A stretch of DNA of 64,000 bases, taken from assembly GCA_019637875.1 (NCBI GenBank), contig JAHBUW010000006.1:124001-188000 (forward strand). The letters run 5' to 3'. This DNA is from Pseudobdellovibrionaceae bacterium. Lineage in GTDB: Bacteria; Bdellovibrionota; Bdellovibrionia; Bdellovibrionales; Bdellovibrionaceae. The translations under genes and the position numbers were made by a program. Below the pieces are notes generated by a model. That model ran no database searches, had not been told where the DNA came from, and saw nothing but the letters and a program-made list of their open reading frames with translations. Below are positions 34,357-43,345 of this stretch, piece by piece. Position 1 is the first letter of the stretch; every line of letters begins with the position of its first letter.

Positions 34357-34902
34357 ATGAGAGGCAAAAGATATACACCTCGCCGCGAGGCGAATCACGA
34401 ATTCGAACTGGATCTGGCACCGCTGCTGTCGGTGTTGGTCAAACTCGTACCGGTGCTGCTCATCTCGTCGGCCTTCGTACAGGTGATGACGATCGAAAGC
34501 GATCTTCCGGGCTCGCTCGCCAAAGCGGTCGAGCAAAGCCACGAGCAAAAAGTCCAAATCAAAATGGTCGCCGAGAACGATAAAGACGTCACCCTCGTGA
34601 TGACCATCGACGGTAAAAACGAGGAAGTTCAAATTCCCGCCAAAGAGGGCGTCATCGACTTCGAAGCCGTGCACGCGGGACTCGTCGAAATCAAAAAGCG
34701 TTACCCCGAAAGCTTCCACTTGATCCTCAAGGCTTCGGGCACCGTCACGTATCAAGAGACCGTTTCCTTGATGGACGAAGCCCGCAAGTCGAAAAGCGAA
34801 ACCGTGGAGTTCACTTACCGCGACAAAGAAAAACCCGATCAACCGCAGAAGACTCAGTGGATGTTCCCCGAAGTCATGATCGAACCGTCGGAGGCCACAT
34901 GA
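34357..34902 (+). CDS. TolR/ExbD-like protein 1, membrane Asp replaced by Ser
   Basis: A 181-residue protein with a short cytoplasmic N-terminus, one TM helix (about 18-45) and a periplasmic domain, the TolR/ExbD layout. The helix reads LAPLLSVLVKLVPVLL; TolR has PLLDVL, so the proton-carrying Asp of TolR (D23) or ExbD (D25) is Ser (S25) here. The downstream SDLPG aligns with VDLP of TolR, which supports the alignment. The periplasmic part is rich in charged residues. The start has AGGAGG upstream. It may act as an inactive partner for the second TolR-like protein. Confidence 0.83.
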   Translation: MRGKRYTPRREANHEFELDLAPLLSVLVKLVPVLLISSAFVQVMTIESDLPGSLAKAVEQSHEQKVQIKMVAENDKDVTLVMTIDGKNEEVQIPAKEGVIDFEAVHAGLVEIKKRYPESFHLILKASGTVTYQETVSLMDEARKSKSETVEFTYRDKEKPDQPQKTQWMFPEVMIEPSEAT

Positions 34903-35378
34903 GACGCTCTAGAAAACCCGCGCGCCGCGAATCGGGCACCTTCCCCCTGAATATCACCTCGATGTGCGACATGTTCACCCTGCTGCTGGTCTTCCTGCTG
35001 CAGACTTACGCCACCTCGGATTTCAACGTCGAGATGGACCCGACCACGAAGCTGCCGATGTCGAGTTCGATGAAAGAGCCCAAACGCGTCCCGCAAGTGT
35101 TGGTTTCCAAAGACGCGATCAAAATCGACGGCGTGGTCGTCGCGAAGCTCACCGACGGACGTCCGCAGGCGAGCGACCTGGATCCGCACAATCCCGCGCT
35201 CGTGAAACCCCTGTTCGAAGCGCTGAAAGGCAAAGCGCCGACCGAACCGTCGGTGAACGATGCGGTCATTTTGTCGGCGGACTCACGTCAGAACATGGCT
35301 TCGCTGGCCCCTTACCTCACGACCATTTCGGCCGCGGGTTTCGCCAAGGTGAAATTGGCGACCGTGCTCGGGCGCTAA
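34899..35378 (+). CDS. TolR/ExbD-like protein 2, membrane Asp present
   Basis: A 159-residue TolR/ExbD-type protein: basic N-terminus, one TM helix (about 17-40) with the key Asp at residue 24 in TSMCDMFTLLLVFLL, and a periplasmic domain ending near the C-terminus. This is the only member of the trio that keeps the expected proton-binding aspartate. The ATG overlaps the stop of TolR-like 1 (ATGA), so the two are made in fixed ratio. In Myxococcus, AglQ and AglS are likewise two TolR-type subunits partnered with AglR. Confidence 0.87.
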   Translation: MRRSRKPARRESGTFPLNITSMCDMFTLLLVFLLQTYATSDFNVEMDPTTKLPMSSSMKEPKRVPQVLVSKDAIKIDGVVVAKLTDGRPQASDLDPHNPALVKPLFEALKGKAPTEPSVNDAVILSADSRQNMASLAPYLTTISAAGFAKVKLATVLGR

Positions 35379-35388
35379 GGAGGATCGC

Positions 35389-38037
35389 ATGAAGACGTCG
35401 CGTTTCCTCCTTCCCCTGCTGCTTTTGACCTCGCCCGCTTTCGCGCAGAAAGAGATCGTCAAAGATCCCGTCGCGTCCGAAGCGCTCGTATCGATGAGCG
35501 AACAAAAAGCCATCGAGGCCTTGGAGCGCATTCTTGAAAAACGCCGCGGTTCGCCCGACGAGCCCGATCTGCTCGAGCGCTTGTCGGAACTTCACCTGAA
35601 GCAGGCGAAGTCCGTGCGTTTTTTCAATTTGAACCGCACAAACGACAAGAACCTGTCGCTGCTTCCGCCCGTCATCAAAGAAAAGGCCGCGCTGCGCCCG
35701 CTGAAAAAAGCGGTGGAGTGCTTCCAGCAGATCCAGACCAAGTCCCCGAAATACGCCCACGCGGATCGCGTGCACTTCCACAAAGCCCTGACCCTCGCGC
35801 AGATGGGCCTTTTCAAACCCTCGACCGTGGAAGTCGAAATGCTGCTGGCGAAGTATCCGAAATCGGAATGGCGTTCCGACGCGCACCTGCTGATCGGCGA
35901 AGTCTTCTACGACAGCCAACGCTATACCCAGGCCCTCAGCCATTTCAACGAAGCCGCGACCAGCGATAAAATCAAGATCTCGCACTACGCGCAGTACAAA
36001 GCGGCGTGGACCCTTTACAACCTGGAACGCAACGAAGACGCGATCGCGAAGCTCATGGGCTTGGTCAAAGCCGTCGATCCCGAAAAACCCGAAGGCTTCG
36101 CGTTACGGAGCGAATCGTTGCGGGACATCGCCCTGTACCTGACCGAAACCCGCGCCTCGAACGAAGCTTTCGACTTCTTCCAAAAGTTCACCACGCCCCA
36201 AGAAACGGCGGCGGGCCTTTACCGGATGGCGAACATCTACCGCTCGCACTCCAAACATAAAGACGCGCGCTTGATCGCGAACGAATACTTGAAACGCGGC
36301 ACCGACGAAACCGGCAAAATCCAGTTTCGCCTGCTGATGGCGAAGGACGCCAAAGAACGCAAAGATCCCACCGATCAGGTCGCGCACTTGAAAGCCGCCT
36401 ACGACCTGTGTTTGATCCAACCCGACGACGCCGAGGTCTGTAAACAGGACCTGCGCGTGCAGCTGACCGAATCGGCGGAAGACGCATGGAAATCGTGGGA
36501 AAAAACCAAAAATCCCGCGGCCCTGAAAGCCACCAAAGAGATTTTCGAGATCGAAATTCAGCGCAATCCCGATCCCCGCCCGAAAACGCTGGAGGCTTAC
36601 GCCGAACTGCTTTTCCAATCCGACGATTTCGAAAATGCCGCGCGGATTTACCGCGAACTGGTCGCGAAAACGAAAAATGATAAAACTCCCAAGGCGGACG
36701 CGAAACTCAAAGAAAAGGCCCTCGAGAAATACCAGTACGGAAGCCTCGTTTCTTTGGACCGCTGGATGGATCAGAACAAAAATGCCGTCCTCGCCCCCGA
36801 GTTTTATAAAGAAGAAGTTCTGGTCCACCTGAAGGACTTCCCGCAAACGCCCTTCAAGGCCGAGCTGCTCTTGCGTCTGGCGAACATCCAGTACGCCGAA
36901 ATGGATTTCGCGAAAGCCGAAGCCAACTTGCGCACCGTGCTCGCCACCAACGTCAAAGCGAAGGATGCCAAAGAAGATCCCCGCGTCCCCGCCGAGAACT
37001 TGCTTCTGGAAACGCTGAAAGCGCAGAACAAGACGGCCGAGTTCCGTAAAACTTTGGACGGCATCACCGAAAAAACGACCGACACGACCCGCAAAACCGA
37101 ACTGCGCCGCTTGGTCGCACAGCTGGAGCTCGAAAAACTCGAAACGGCCCCCACCGGGACCGATGGCGATGCGAAGAAGCTGAAGGAATATCTGGATTTC
37201 ATGCAGGCCTACAAAAACGACGTCAAAGTCACCGAGCCCGTCTACTGGAAGACGCTCGCGCTCGCGTTGACCATGAACGAAGACAAAGTCGCCTTCGAAC
37301 TGATCGAGCGTAAAGCCGACAGCAAAGACGTGCGTTTGTGGGACGGCCTGAAACAGATCCTGGTGCGTTTCGATAAGACGCCCGCCGCGAAACGCCCGGG
37401 CAGCGTCGAGCTTTTCGAAACCTCGCTGAAACGCGCGAACGGCAACGAGGTCGCCAAGATCCTGTGGACCTACCGCGAAAACCTGATCCAGTACAACGGC
37501 TCGCCCGCGCGCATCGCCGCACTGGAAAACGAGATTTTAAAACGCGGCATGGAGCCCGAAAAAAGCCTGATCCTGGTTTCCCGTCTGGAAAAGGATTTCG
37601 AAGCCGGCAAAGTCGAAAAGGTTTTCAACGAGTCGCGTGCCCTGGTCGCTTCCTCCAAACCCGCGATCGTGCGCGCCCGCGCGCGCCTGTTGCAAGCGCG
37701 CGTCCTGGAGCAAGAACTCCGTCGCCAGAGCGTGAAGAGCTCGCTGACCCGTTTGCAAATGGTCATCGGCATGAAACTCGAAAAACTCGGCAAAGCGCAA
37801 GAAGCCTTCATGTCCACGATCCAAATGGCGGGCCAAGACCCGGCAACATCCCGTGACGCCCGCGAAGGCCTGAAACGTTGTTTCCAGCACTCGATCGAGG
37901 CCCTGAAAGCCGTCGAGATCAAAGAAGAACTGAACGCTCAAGAGAAGAAATCCCTGGATGAACAGATGCAGAATCTGATCAGTCCGCTCGAGCTCCAATT
38001 GAAGGAGCTCATCGCATCGGAAGAGGTGAAGTCATGA
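35389..38037 (+). CDS. Large exported TPR protein (GltE-like position)
   Basis: An 882-residue periplasmic protein: signal peptide cut after SPAFA, then tetratricopeptide-type helical repeats through most of the length (for example HADRVHFHKALTLAQMGLF, then a repeat ending SHFNEA, and repeats around residues 220-320 and 410-520), with a Lys/Glu-rich middle and a helical C-terminus. There is no lipobox. The start has GGAGG in front, 10 bp after the TolR-like gene. Large periplasmic TPR proteins occur in the Glt machinery (GltE), where they link the motor to outer-membrane parts. That assignment is by context, not by sequence match. Confidence 0.82.
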   Translation: MKTSRFLLPLLLLTSPAFAQKEIVKDPVASEALVSMSEQKAIEALERILEKRRGSPDEPDLLERLSELHLKQAKSVRFFNLNRTNDKNLSLLPPVIKEKAALRPLKKAVECFQQIQTKSPKYAHADRVHFHKALTLAQMGLFKPSTVEVEMLLAKYPKSEWRSDAHLLIGEVFYDSQRYTQALSHFNEAATSDKIKISHYAQYKAAWTLYNLERNEDAIAKLMGLVKAVDPEKPEGFALRSESLRDIALYLTETRASNEAFDFFQKFTTPQETAAGLYRMANIYRSHSKHKDARLIANEYLKRGTDETGKIQFRLLMAKDAKERKDPTDQVAHLKAAYDLCLIQPDDAEVCKQDLRVQLTESAEDAWKSWEKTKNPAALKATKEIFEIEIQRNPDPRPKTLEAYAELLFQSDDFENAARIYRELVAKTKNDKTPKADAKLKEKALEKYQYGSLVSLDRWMDQNKNAVLAPEFYKEEVLVHLKDFPQTPFKAELLLRLANIQYAEMDFAKAEANLRTVLATNVKAKDAKEDPRVPAENLLLETLKAQNKTAEFRKTLDGITEKTTDTTRKTELRRLVAQLELEKLETAPTGTDGDAKKLKEYLDFMQAYKNDVKVTEPVYWKTLALALTMNEDKVAFELIERKADSKDVRLWDGLKQILVRFDKTPAAKRPGSVELFETSLKRANGNEVAKILWTYRENLIQYNGSPARIAALENEILKRGMEPEKSLILVSRLEKDFEAGKVEKVFNESRALVASSKPAIVRARARLLQARVLEQELRRQSVKSSLTRLQMVIGMKLEKLGKAQEAFMSTIQMAGQDPATSRDAREGLKRCFQHSIEALKAVEIKEELNAQEKKSLDEQMQNLISPLELQLKELIASEEVKS

Positions 38038-38333
38038 TGAAATTCACTGTCCTTATCACGTTGGTTTCGGTTTTCCTGGCACTGCCCGGCTACGCGCAGT
38101 TCAAAAAGGGCGCCGGCTCCGAAAAACGTTCGAAAGTCCAAGAGGTCAACTTCGAAGAGATGACCATGAAAGGGACGATTCGTAACCCCGAGGGCGCCTT
38201 CCTCGTGCAGAAGAAGAACCTGAAGTTCTTCCCGCTGTACGAAGTTCAGAAAGACATGGATGCCCGGATCCGCGGGAGTGAGCCCGACGAGATTCTGAAT
38301 ACCACAATGACCCGTACCCGGAGCGCGAAATGA
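38034..38333 (+). CDS. Small exported protein
   Basis: A 99-residue exported protein: a signal peptide cut after PGYA, then a charged mature part (about 78 residues) with no recognised domain. It begins with an ATGA overlap on the upstream TPR gene and its stop overlaps the next gene in the same way, so all three are translated together. A function in the envelope cluster follows from the coupling only. Confidence 0.75.
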   Translation: MMKFTVLITLVSVFLALPGYAQFKKGAGSEKRSKVQEVNFEEMTMKGTIRNPEGAFLVQKKNLKFFPLYEVQKDMDARIRGSEPDEILNTTMTRTRSAK

Positions 38334-39685
38334 ATCAGCTCTTCGTCACGCAAAAAGGCCAGGACGGCCGCGAAAAAATCTACCGTTTCGATCACGACCG
38401 CGAGCAGGTGGTCCTGGGCCACTCGCGTAAGGCCGATATCCGTCTGCCCAAAGCGATGTCGGAACACATCGAAGGCTGCATCCTTTTCGAAGATGGCGCG
38501 TGGACTTACCACTCGTTCAGTCTGAACGAAAAGGCGCCGATCCTGGTGCCGTTACGCGGGACCGGAAAATTCCGCATCGGTGAGTTCGTGTTCTCGACCG
38601 AAATCGTCGAGCAAAAGTCGATCTTCGACGACGCGCCGACCGAAGGCGAGCTGGGCGAGCAGATCGTCCTGTTCCATAACCGCGGTCACCTGTTCCACTC
38701 CGCTCGCGTTCAACCCGGCGAAACTTTGAACCTGGAACTCGCGGGCGAAAATATGTCCGTGAAGACCCAACCGTCACGCACGTGGATTTATGAAACCCAA
38801 GGCTCCTTCGAAATCCGCCAGAAAACCCTGGCCCGTCAGGGGGTCGCCGCCTACCTGAAGAGCTTGAAAGAGAGCTTCGAGACCTCGCGTCACGACAAAA
38901 TCGTGATGGCCTCGATCCTGGCGGTCTTCATGATCGGCGCGCTTTCGACGTCGTTCGTTAAAAAGACCTCGGTCGAAGTGGCGGCGGATGAAATTCCGAA
39001 ATCCTCGCAGCCCTTGGTCATGAAGCTCGTGCCTCCGACCGAGCGCCGCGCCCCCGAAGCCCCCGGCAAAAAGAACGAAAACCAAAACAACCGCGTGGCC
39101 CGCATCCAAGATCTTTCGCAATCCATCGCCGCCCGCGCCGGAAAATTCCTGAAGCGAGCGTCGCGGATGCCCGCCTCGATCGGCCCGAACGGCACGTTGA
39201 ACGCCCCCGCGATGGGCGTCGCGAATCTCGATGGACCGTCGACGGACTGGAATACTGCGGCCGGCACCAAAGTTTCGGGGCAAGTCGGCGGCTCGCTGGC
39301 GGGCGGGACCGGCGGCAACGCCCGTCTGGCCGGTAACGGCATCGGAACGTCCGGCGTGAATCTGCTGGATCAAGAATCCGAAGTCACCGGAGGACTCGAC
39401 CGTGAAGTGATCGCGGATTTCATCCGCCGCAACATCGGTCACATCCTGTACTGCTACGAACGCTCTTTGTCCGCGAACCCGAATCTGTTCGGGAAGGTGT
39501 CCGTCCGCTTCGTGATCGGGGCTTCGGGGAAAGTCGAAACGCAGAAGATCGGCGAATCGACCCTGAAAGACCAACGCGTCGAGGGCTGCATCCTGGACAA
39601 GGTCGCCCAGTGGAAGTTCCCGACGCCGAAAGGCGGGGTCCAAGTTTCGGTCAACTACCCGTTCCTGTTTAAGACGACGAATTAA
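38330..39685 (+). CDS. FHA-like / TM / TonB-C (AgmX-type) protein, GltG-like
   Basis: A 451-residue inner-membrane protein. N-terminus: an FHA-like domain (about 1-90) with VVLGHSRKADIRL and MSEH; the phosphothreonine-binding Arg of the GR motif is replaced by His (G30-H31), so phosphopeptide binding is doubtful. A second beta domain follows (110-165), one TM helix (about 188-210), a periplasmic Pro/Lys/Gly-rich linker, and a C-terminal AgmX/TonB-type domain (355-451) with two Cys (C375, C420) fit for a disulfide. This layout matches GltG/GltJ-type proteins of the myxobacterial gliding machine, which connect the motor to the outer membrane. Confidence 0.86.
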   Translation: MNQLFVTQKGQDGREKIYRFDHDREQVVLGHSRKADIRLPKAMSEHIEGCILFEDGAWTYHSFSLNEKAPILVPLRGTGKFRIGEFVFSTEIVEQKSIFDDAPTEGELGEQIVLFHNRGHLFHSARVQPGETLNLELAGENMSVKTQPSRTWIYETQGSFEIRQKTLARQGVAAYLKSLKESFETSRHDKIVMASILAVFMIGALSTSFVKKTSVEVAADEIPKSSQPLVMKLVPPTERRAPEAPGKKNENQNNRVARIQDLSQSIAARAGKFLKRASRMPASIGPNGTLNAPAMGVANLDGPSTDWNTAAGTKVSGQVGGSLAGGTGGNARLAGNGIGTSGVNLLDQESEVTGGLDREVIADFIRRNIGHILYCYERSLSANPNLFGKVSVRFVIGASGKVETQKIGESTLKDQRVEGCILDKVAQWKFPTPKGGVQVSVNYPFLFKTTN

Positions 39686-39738
39686 AAGAAAAGAATAAAA
39701 GGTCAGACACACACTTGAAAGAACATCGGAGGTTCTTC

Positions 39739-40494
39739 ATGCAGACGACAAAAACAATCCCCCACGCAATCAAAATTGGACTCTTGGCTTTGATGTGCGG
39801 AATTTCCACCCCGGCCTTCGCGCAAAATGCGGACTCGGACAAGGTGGACTTGAAAAAACTCGAAGAGAAATACTGGGCGGCGAAGGACAGCGACTATTCG
39901 GTGGTCCAAAACCGCACGTACACGAAAGCGAACCGCCCCTACATCTCACTTTCGTACGGCCCCCTCCTCAACGACAGCTACTCTACGGGCCGGATGACGA
40001 ACGCGGCCATTGGGTACTTCTTTAATGAGCGCTGGGGTGTCGAGTTCGCATACGAAAAAGGCGACTTAAAAGATAACGACGGCGTGACGAAATATCGCGA
40101 CCAGTACGGCGTGCAAGTCGACTATAATAAATTCGTGAGCAACAAATCTTTAAACGTCATCTTCGTTCCCCTCTACGCGAAAATGAGTTTCCTGGACACG
40201 TCGATCCTGTACTTCGACATGCAGTTCGCGGCGGGCATCGGACAAACGGAATATGAAGTCCAACGCAATATCGGCCCGGAAACGAAATCGGCGACCTCGT
40301 TCAACTTCGATATCACCCAGCAGTTGTTCTTCCACGAACACATCGCCCTGCGCTTGGACATCAAGAACAAGTGGTCCAGCCAGGATCGTCAGCGCTACCA
40401 GCTGAGCGGCAGCCAAACGGAGGCTGATCGCGGACTGCCCAACCTGAGCGCGCAGGATACGAGCATCCTGCTGGGCGTGACTTTCTTTTACTAA
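39739..40494 (+). CDS. Outer-membrane beta-barrel protein
   Basis: A 251-residue exported protein. The ATG at 39739 has GGAGG six bases upstream and begins a signal peptide (cut after TPAFA); a TTG at 39715 is a less likely start. The mature protein has a short N-terminal helical part, then alternating beta strands from YISLSYGPLL onward and a final strand TSILLGVTFFY, ending in the aromatic residue typical of outer-membrane proteins. It looks like the family of barrels found with AgmX and TPR proteins in myxobacteria. It lies 53 bp after the GltG-like gene and could be the outer-membrane part of the machine. Confidence 0.8.
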   Translation: MQTTKTIPHAIKIGLLALMCGISTPAFAQNADSDKVDLKKLEEKYWAAKDSDYSVVQNRTYTKANRPYISLSYGPLLNDSYSTGRMTNAAIGYFFNERWGVEFAYEKGDLKDNDGVTKYRDQYGVQVDYNKFVSNKSLNVIFVPLYAKMSFLDTSILYFDMQFAAGIGQTEYEVQRNIGPETKSATSFNFDITQQLFFHEHIALRLDIKNKWSSQDRQRYQLSGSQTEADRGLPNLSAQDTSILLGVTFFY

Positions 40495-40539
40495 TTAAGA
40501 ACCGGATATCAGAACTAAAGGCAGAAAAGGACTTTCGCC

Positions 40540-42573
40540 ATGAAAAGACAAAACCAGGTTCGCTACGCTCCCCTTATGCTCGCCGCCCTCGTCGGTAGCG
40601 CGAGCTTCGCGCAAGCCGCCGGCCCCACGAAAACCTCCGCTCCCGCGAAACGGATTGCGCGCGCGCCGCAGAACGCGGGCGGCAAGCCTGTCGTGATCCC
40701 GCGGCATCAACTGCCCAACGAAAAGAACTTCGAATTTCAGCATCGCCCGTCGGTGATTCCCGACGTGCCGGCGCGCTTTCAAGCGCCCGCGGCCCGTGGC
40801 GCACGTCCCGAGACTTCGCTGAAGGGTTTGGACATGAAACCCGAAGCGCCCGTCGCCCAACCCAAAGGCGCGGCGGCGTTTCAACTTCCGAAAGGGGCCA
40901 TGCCCGCATTGGGGGCCGAAGCCGTCCTGCAGCTCAAAGAGACGAACGATCAACTGAAAACCGTCGAGAGCTACACCGCCGACGAGCTTCGTTTGTTCGA
41001 AGCTTACGTCCTTCTGGAAGATCAGAAAAAACCGCTCCCCGCTTTGGGAAACTTCGCGACCTTGATGACGAAAAAGTCGGCGCTACAAGACTCGGCCCGC
41101 TGGGGTTACGCGCACGCGGCCCTCGCGCTCGGACTACGCGTCCAATATGAAGTGACGCTGCTGGAGTTCTTGAGTCGCGGAACCCCCGCATGGTCCACGC
41201 GTGCGACCGAAAGCCTGGTGCGCAACTCGGATATGGATAAATCGGTGTGGGTGCAACATTTAAGCGAAACGCAATTTGGGTCGCTCAAAGTCGAGGCCCC
41301 TTCGGACGCCTACCTGATGTTACGGGTCCACCGCCAAATCGCGCAGAAACAGGTCAAAGACGCGCTCGAAACTTTGAAACAGATCGCGCCGAACTCAAAG
41401 ATCTTCGGTCTGCGCGCGTATTTCGAGGCGCTGTTGGAATACCGTCAAGGCAGCCTCGCCCCCGCGAAGACCTCGCTCGCGACGGCGCTGAAACAGCACC
41501 CCGAAGCCTTCCGCGAAAACGAGATCAAAGCCAAAGCCAATATGCTTATGGGACGTTTGAGCTTCCAGAGCCGCGACTTCAACAACGCGTTCGAAGCCTA
41601 CCGGAACGTCCCGAAGAACAACCCCGTCTGGCCCGAAGCCATGATGGAGCAAGCCCTCAGCCAAATCCTTTATGAAGACTTCGAAGGCGCGGCGGGGAAT
41701 ATGTTCTCGCTGCATACGGACTTCTTCAAGAAGTCGTATTCGCCGGACAGTTACCTGATCCGTACGGTCGGCTACCTGAACCTGTGCCAGTACGCCGATG
41801 CCCTGCAGGTCGTGCAGGATCTGCAACGCAAATACAAACCGATTCTGGAAGGTCTTGAGCGATACGGAAAAGTCAAAGGCACGTCGGACTACGATACGAT
41901 CCGCGAGTTCGCGAAAAACCCGGGTGTCAGCGACGTCAAGGGTGTCGCCCGCCCGTTCCTGTTCGCCTGGACGCAAGATCCGGACTTCCAACGCCACCAG
42001 GTGCGCATCAACCAATTCGAAGACGAACTCGAGGCGTTCCGTGGCCTGTCGTTAACCGTGGTCAAGCAAGAGCGCGAACTCTCGAAAAAGATCGCCGAGG
42101 CTTCCGACGCCGTTTCTGCGGCCGTCGCCGCGAAAGCGGACGCCGAAAAAATGGCGAAGCTGAAAAACCAATTGGAATCCGCGAAAGTGGAATCGAAAAT
42201 GTTGCAGCTCGCGCGTAAGTCGCTCGCCCAGATCCGTCCCGAAATCACCGCGAAGCTGGAAGGATTGAAGGACGAACGTAAGGCCCTGGCCCTCGAGGCG
42301 CTTTCGCAGCGTCGCACGTCCCTGCACGGCGCGCTGAAAGGCGTGATCGATCAGTCGGAAGTTCTTTTGTACGAAATCTACAACGGCGCCGGCGATCACC
42401 TGCGCTTCCAAGCGGCGGGCGGCGAAATCGAAGCCCGTCGAACAGCAAGCCTCAATCCCAAGAAGGACGAGGCCGTGAATTGGAAGTTCAAAGGTGAAAT
42501 TTGGGAGGACGAGCTCGGACATTTCCGTTCATCGCTCTCGAACGTCTGCGCCAAAGAAACCGCTAGCAACTAA
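40540..42573 (+). CDS. Exported TPR / coiled-coil protein
   Basis: A 677-residue exported protein: signal peptide, a Pro/Ala/Lys-rich extended segment (25-120), a TPR-type helical region (about 135-420), a coiled-coil Lys/Glu/Ala-rich segment (490-590) and a C-terminal block with NWKFKGEIWEDELGHFRS and a Cys near the end. The start has AAGGA eight bases upstream. No enzyme motif is seen. Its partner is the next, coiled-coil, gene 22 bp downstream. It probably forms a periplasmic scaffold of the envelope machine. Confidence 0.8.
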   Translation: MKRQNQVRYAPLMLAALVGSASFAQAAGPTKTSAPAKRIARAPQNAGGKPVVIPRHQLPNEKNFEFQHRPSVIPDVPARFQAPAARGARPETSLKGLDMKPEAPVAQPKGAAAFQLPKGAMPALGAEAVLQLKETNDQLKTVESYTADELRLFEAYVLLEDQKKPLPALGNFATLMTKKSALQDSARWGYAHAALALGLRVQYEVTLLEFLSRGTPAWSTRATESLVRNSDMDKSVWVQHLSETQFGSLKVEAPSDAYLMLRVHRQIAQKQVKDALETLKQIAPNSKIFGLRAYFEALLEYRQGSLAPAKTSLATALKQHPEAFRENEIKAKANMLMGRLSFQSRDFNNAFEAYRNVPKNNPVWPEAMMEQALSQILYEDFEGAAGNMFSLHTDFFKKSYSPDSYLIRTVGYLNLCQYADALQVVQDLQRKYKPILEGLERYGKVKGTSDYDTIREFAKNPGVSDVKGVARPFLFAWTQDPDFQRHQVRINQFEDELEAFRGLSLTVVKQERELSKKIAEASDAVSAAVAAKADAEKMAKLKNQLESAKVESKMLQLARKSLAQIRPEITAKLEGLKDERKALALEALSQRRTSLHGALKGVIDQSEVLLYEIYNGAGDHLRFQAAGGEIEARRTASLNPKKDEAVNWKFKGEIWEDELGHFRSSLSNVCAKETASN

Positions 42574-42595
42574 GATCTAAGGAAGGATCAAACAC

Positions 42596-43252
42596 ATGAA
42601 CTCGCATCAATTACTTCAACGTCTTGCCCTGTTCGCCGCCGTCAACGCTTTTGCCGCCTCACTCGCGTGGGCGCAAAGCTCCAGCCCCGAAGTCTTCAGC
42701 CGCGTCGAGAAGAACATCGAAAACGCGAAGGCCAACCGCGAAGACAACGCGCGTAACCTCGGGGTCGTGACCGAAAATCTCGGCCAAGTGGGACGCGCGC
42801 GCGGCAGCGTGCAGGCCGACATGACCAAACTTAAAGGCGAAATCGCCGTGAACCAGAAAACCACGGGCGAAATCGAAAAGTCCCTGGATCAATTCAAGAA
42901 GAGCGAAGAGGCCGAAAAGAAAGCCATCGCCGCCGAGGAACGGAAAATCCAAGAGCTCGAAAAAGCCGCCCAGCTGCTGCGCGACTCGATCGACAAACGC
43001 CGCACGAACCTGACCCAAATCACGAGCGAACGTGAAAAGGTCGGCGCGGCCCACGCCGAGTGGAAATCGCGGGGCGACCAGCTCATGAAACTCCAAGCCG
43101 AAGCCAAAGTCCGCGACGACCGCTTGGCCGGCGAAGAAAAAGAGTGGCGCGGCAAGAAATCGCGCTACGAAAAAGACTCGGCGAAGTGGGATAAGGCTTT
43201 GACCGAACAAGAAACCGTGAAGAAAAACTTAGCTTCCCTCAAGGGCGGTTAA
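42596..43252 (+). CDS. Exported coiled-coil protein
   Basis: A 218-residue exported protein with a signal peptide (core LALFAAVNAFAASLAWA) and an almost wholly helical mature part rich in Glu, Lys and Ala with heptad spacing, so a long periplasmic coiled coil. No lipobox, no catalytic motif. AAGGA lies upstream. It is the last gene of the cluster: a strong terminator begins 13 bp after its stop. Confidence 0.78.
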   Translation: MNSHQLLQRLALFAAVNAFAASLAWAQSSSPEVFSRVEKNIENAKANREDNARNLGVVTENLGQVGRARGSVQADMTKLKGEIAVNQKTTGEIEKSLDQFKKSEEAEKKAIAAEERKIQELEKAAQLLRDSIDKRRTNLTQITSEREKVGAAHAEWKSRGDQLMKLQAEAKVRDDRLAGEEKEWRGKKSRYEKDSAKWDKALTEQETVKKNLASLKGG

Positions 43253-43264
43253 GCGTCGAGGCGG

Positions 43265-43295
43265 GCGCGGGTGAACGGACCCGCGCTTAGCTTTT
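43265..43295 (+). terminator. Rho-independent terminator of the envelope cluster
   Basis: The stem GCGCGGGT pairs with ACCCGCGC around a six-base loop (43265-43286), followed by TTAGCTTTT. It marks the 3' end of the ten-gene plus-strand cluster; no comparable hairpin is seen inside it. Confidence 0.8.
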
Positions 43296-43345
43296 CGGCG
43301 GTGGCTCTTCGGACTCCGTCGCTCGCTTCGCCAAGGCTTGGGCCA

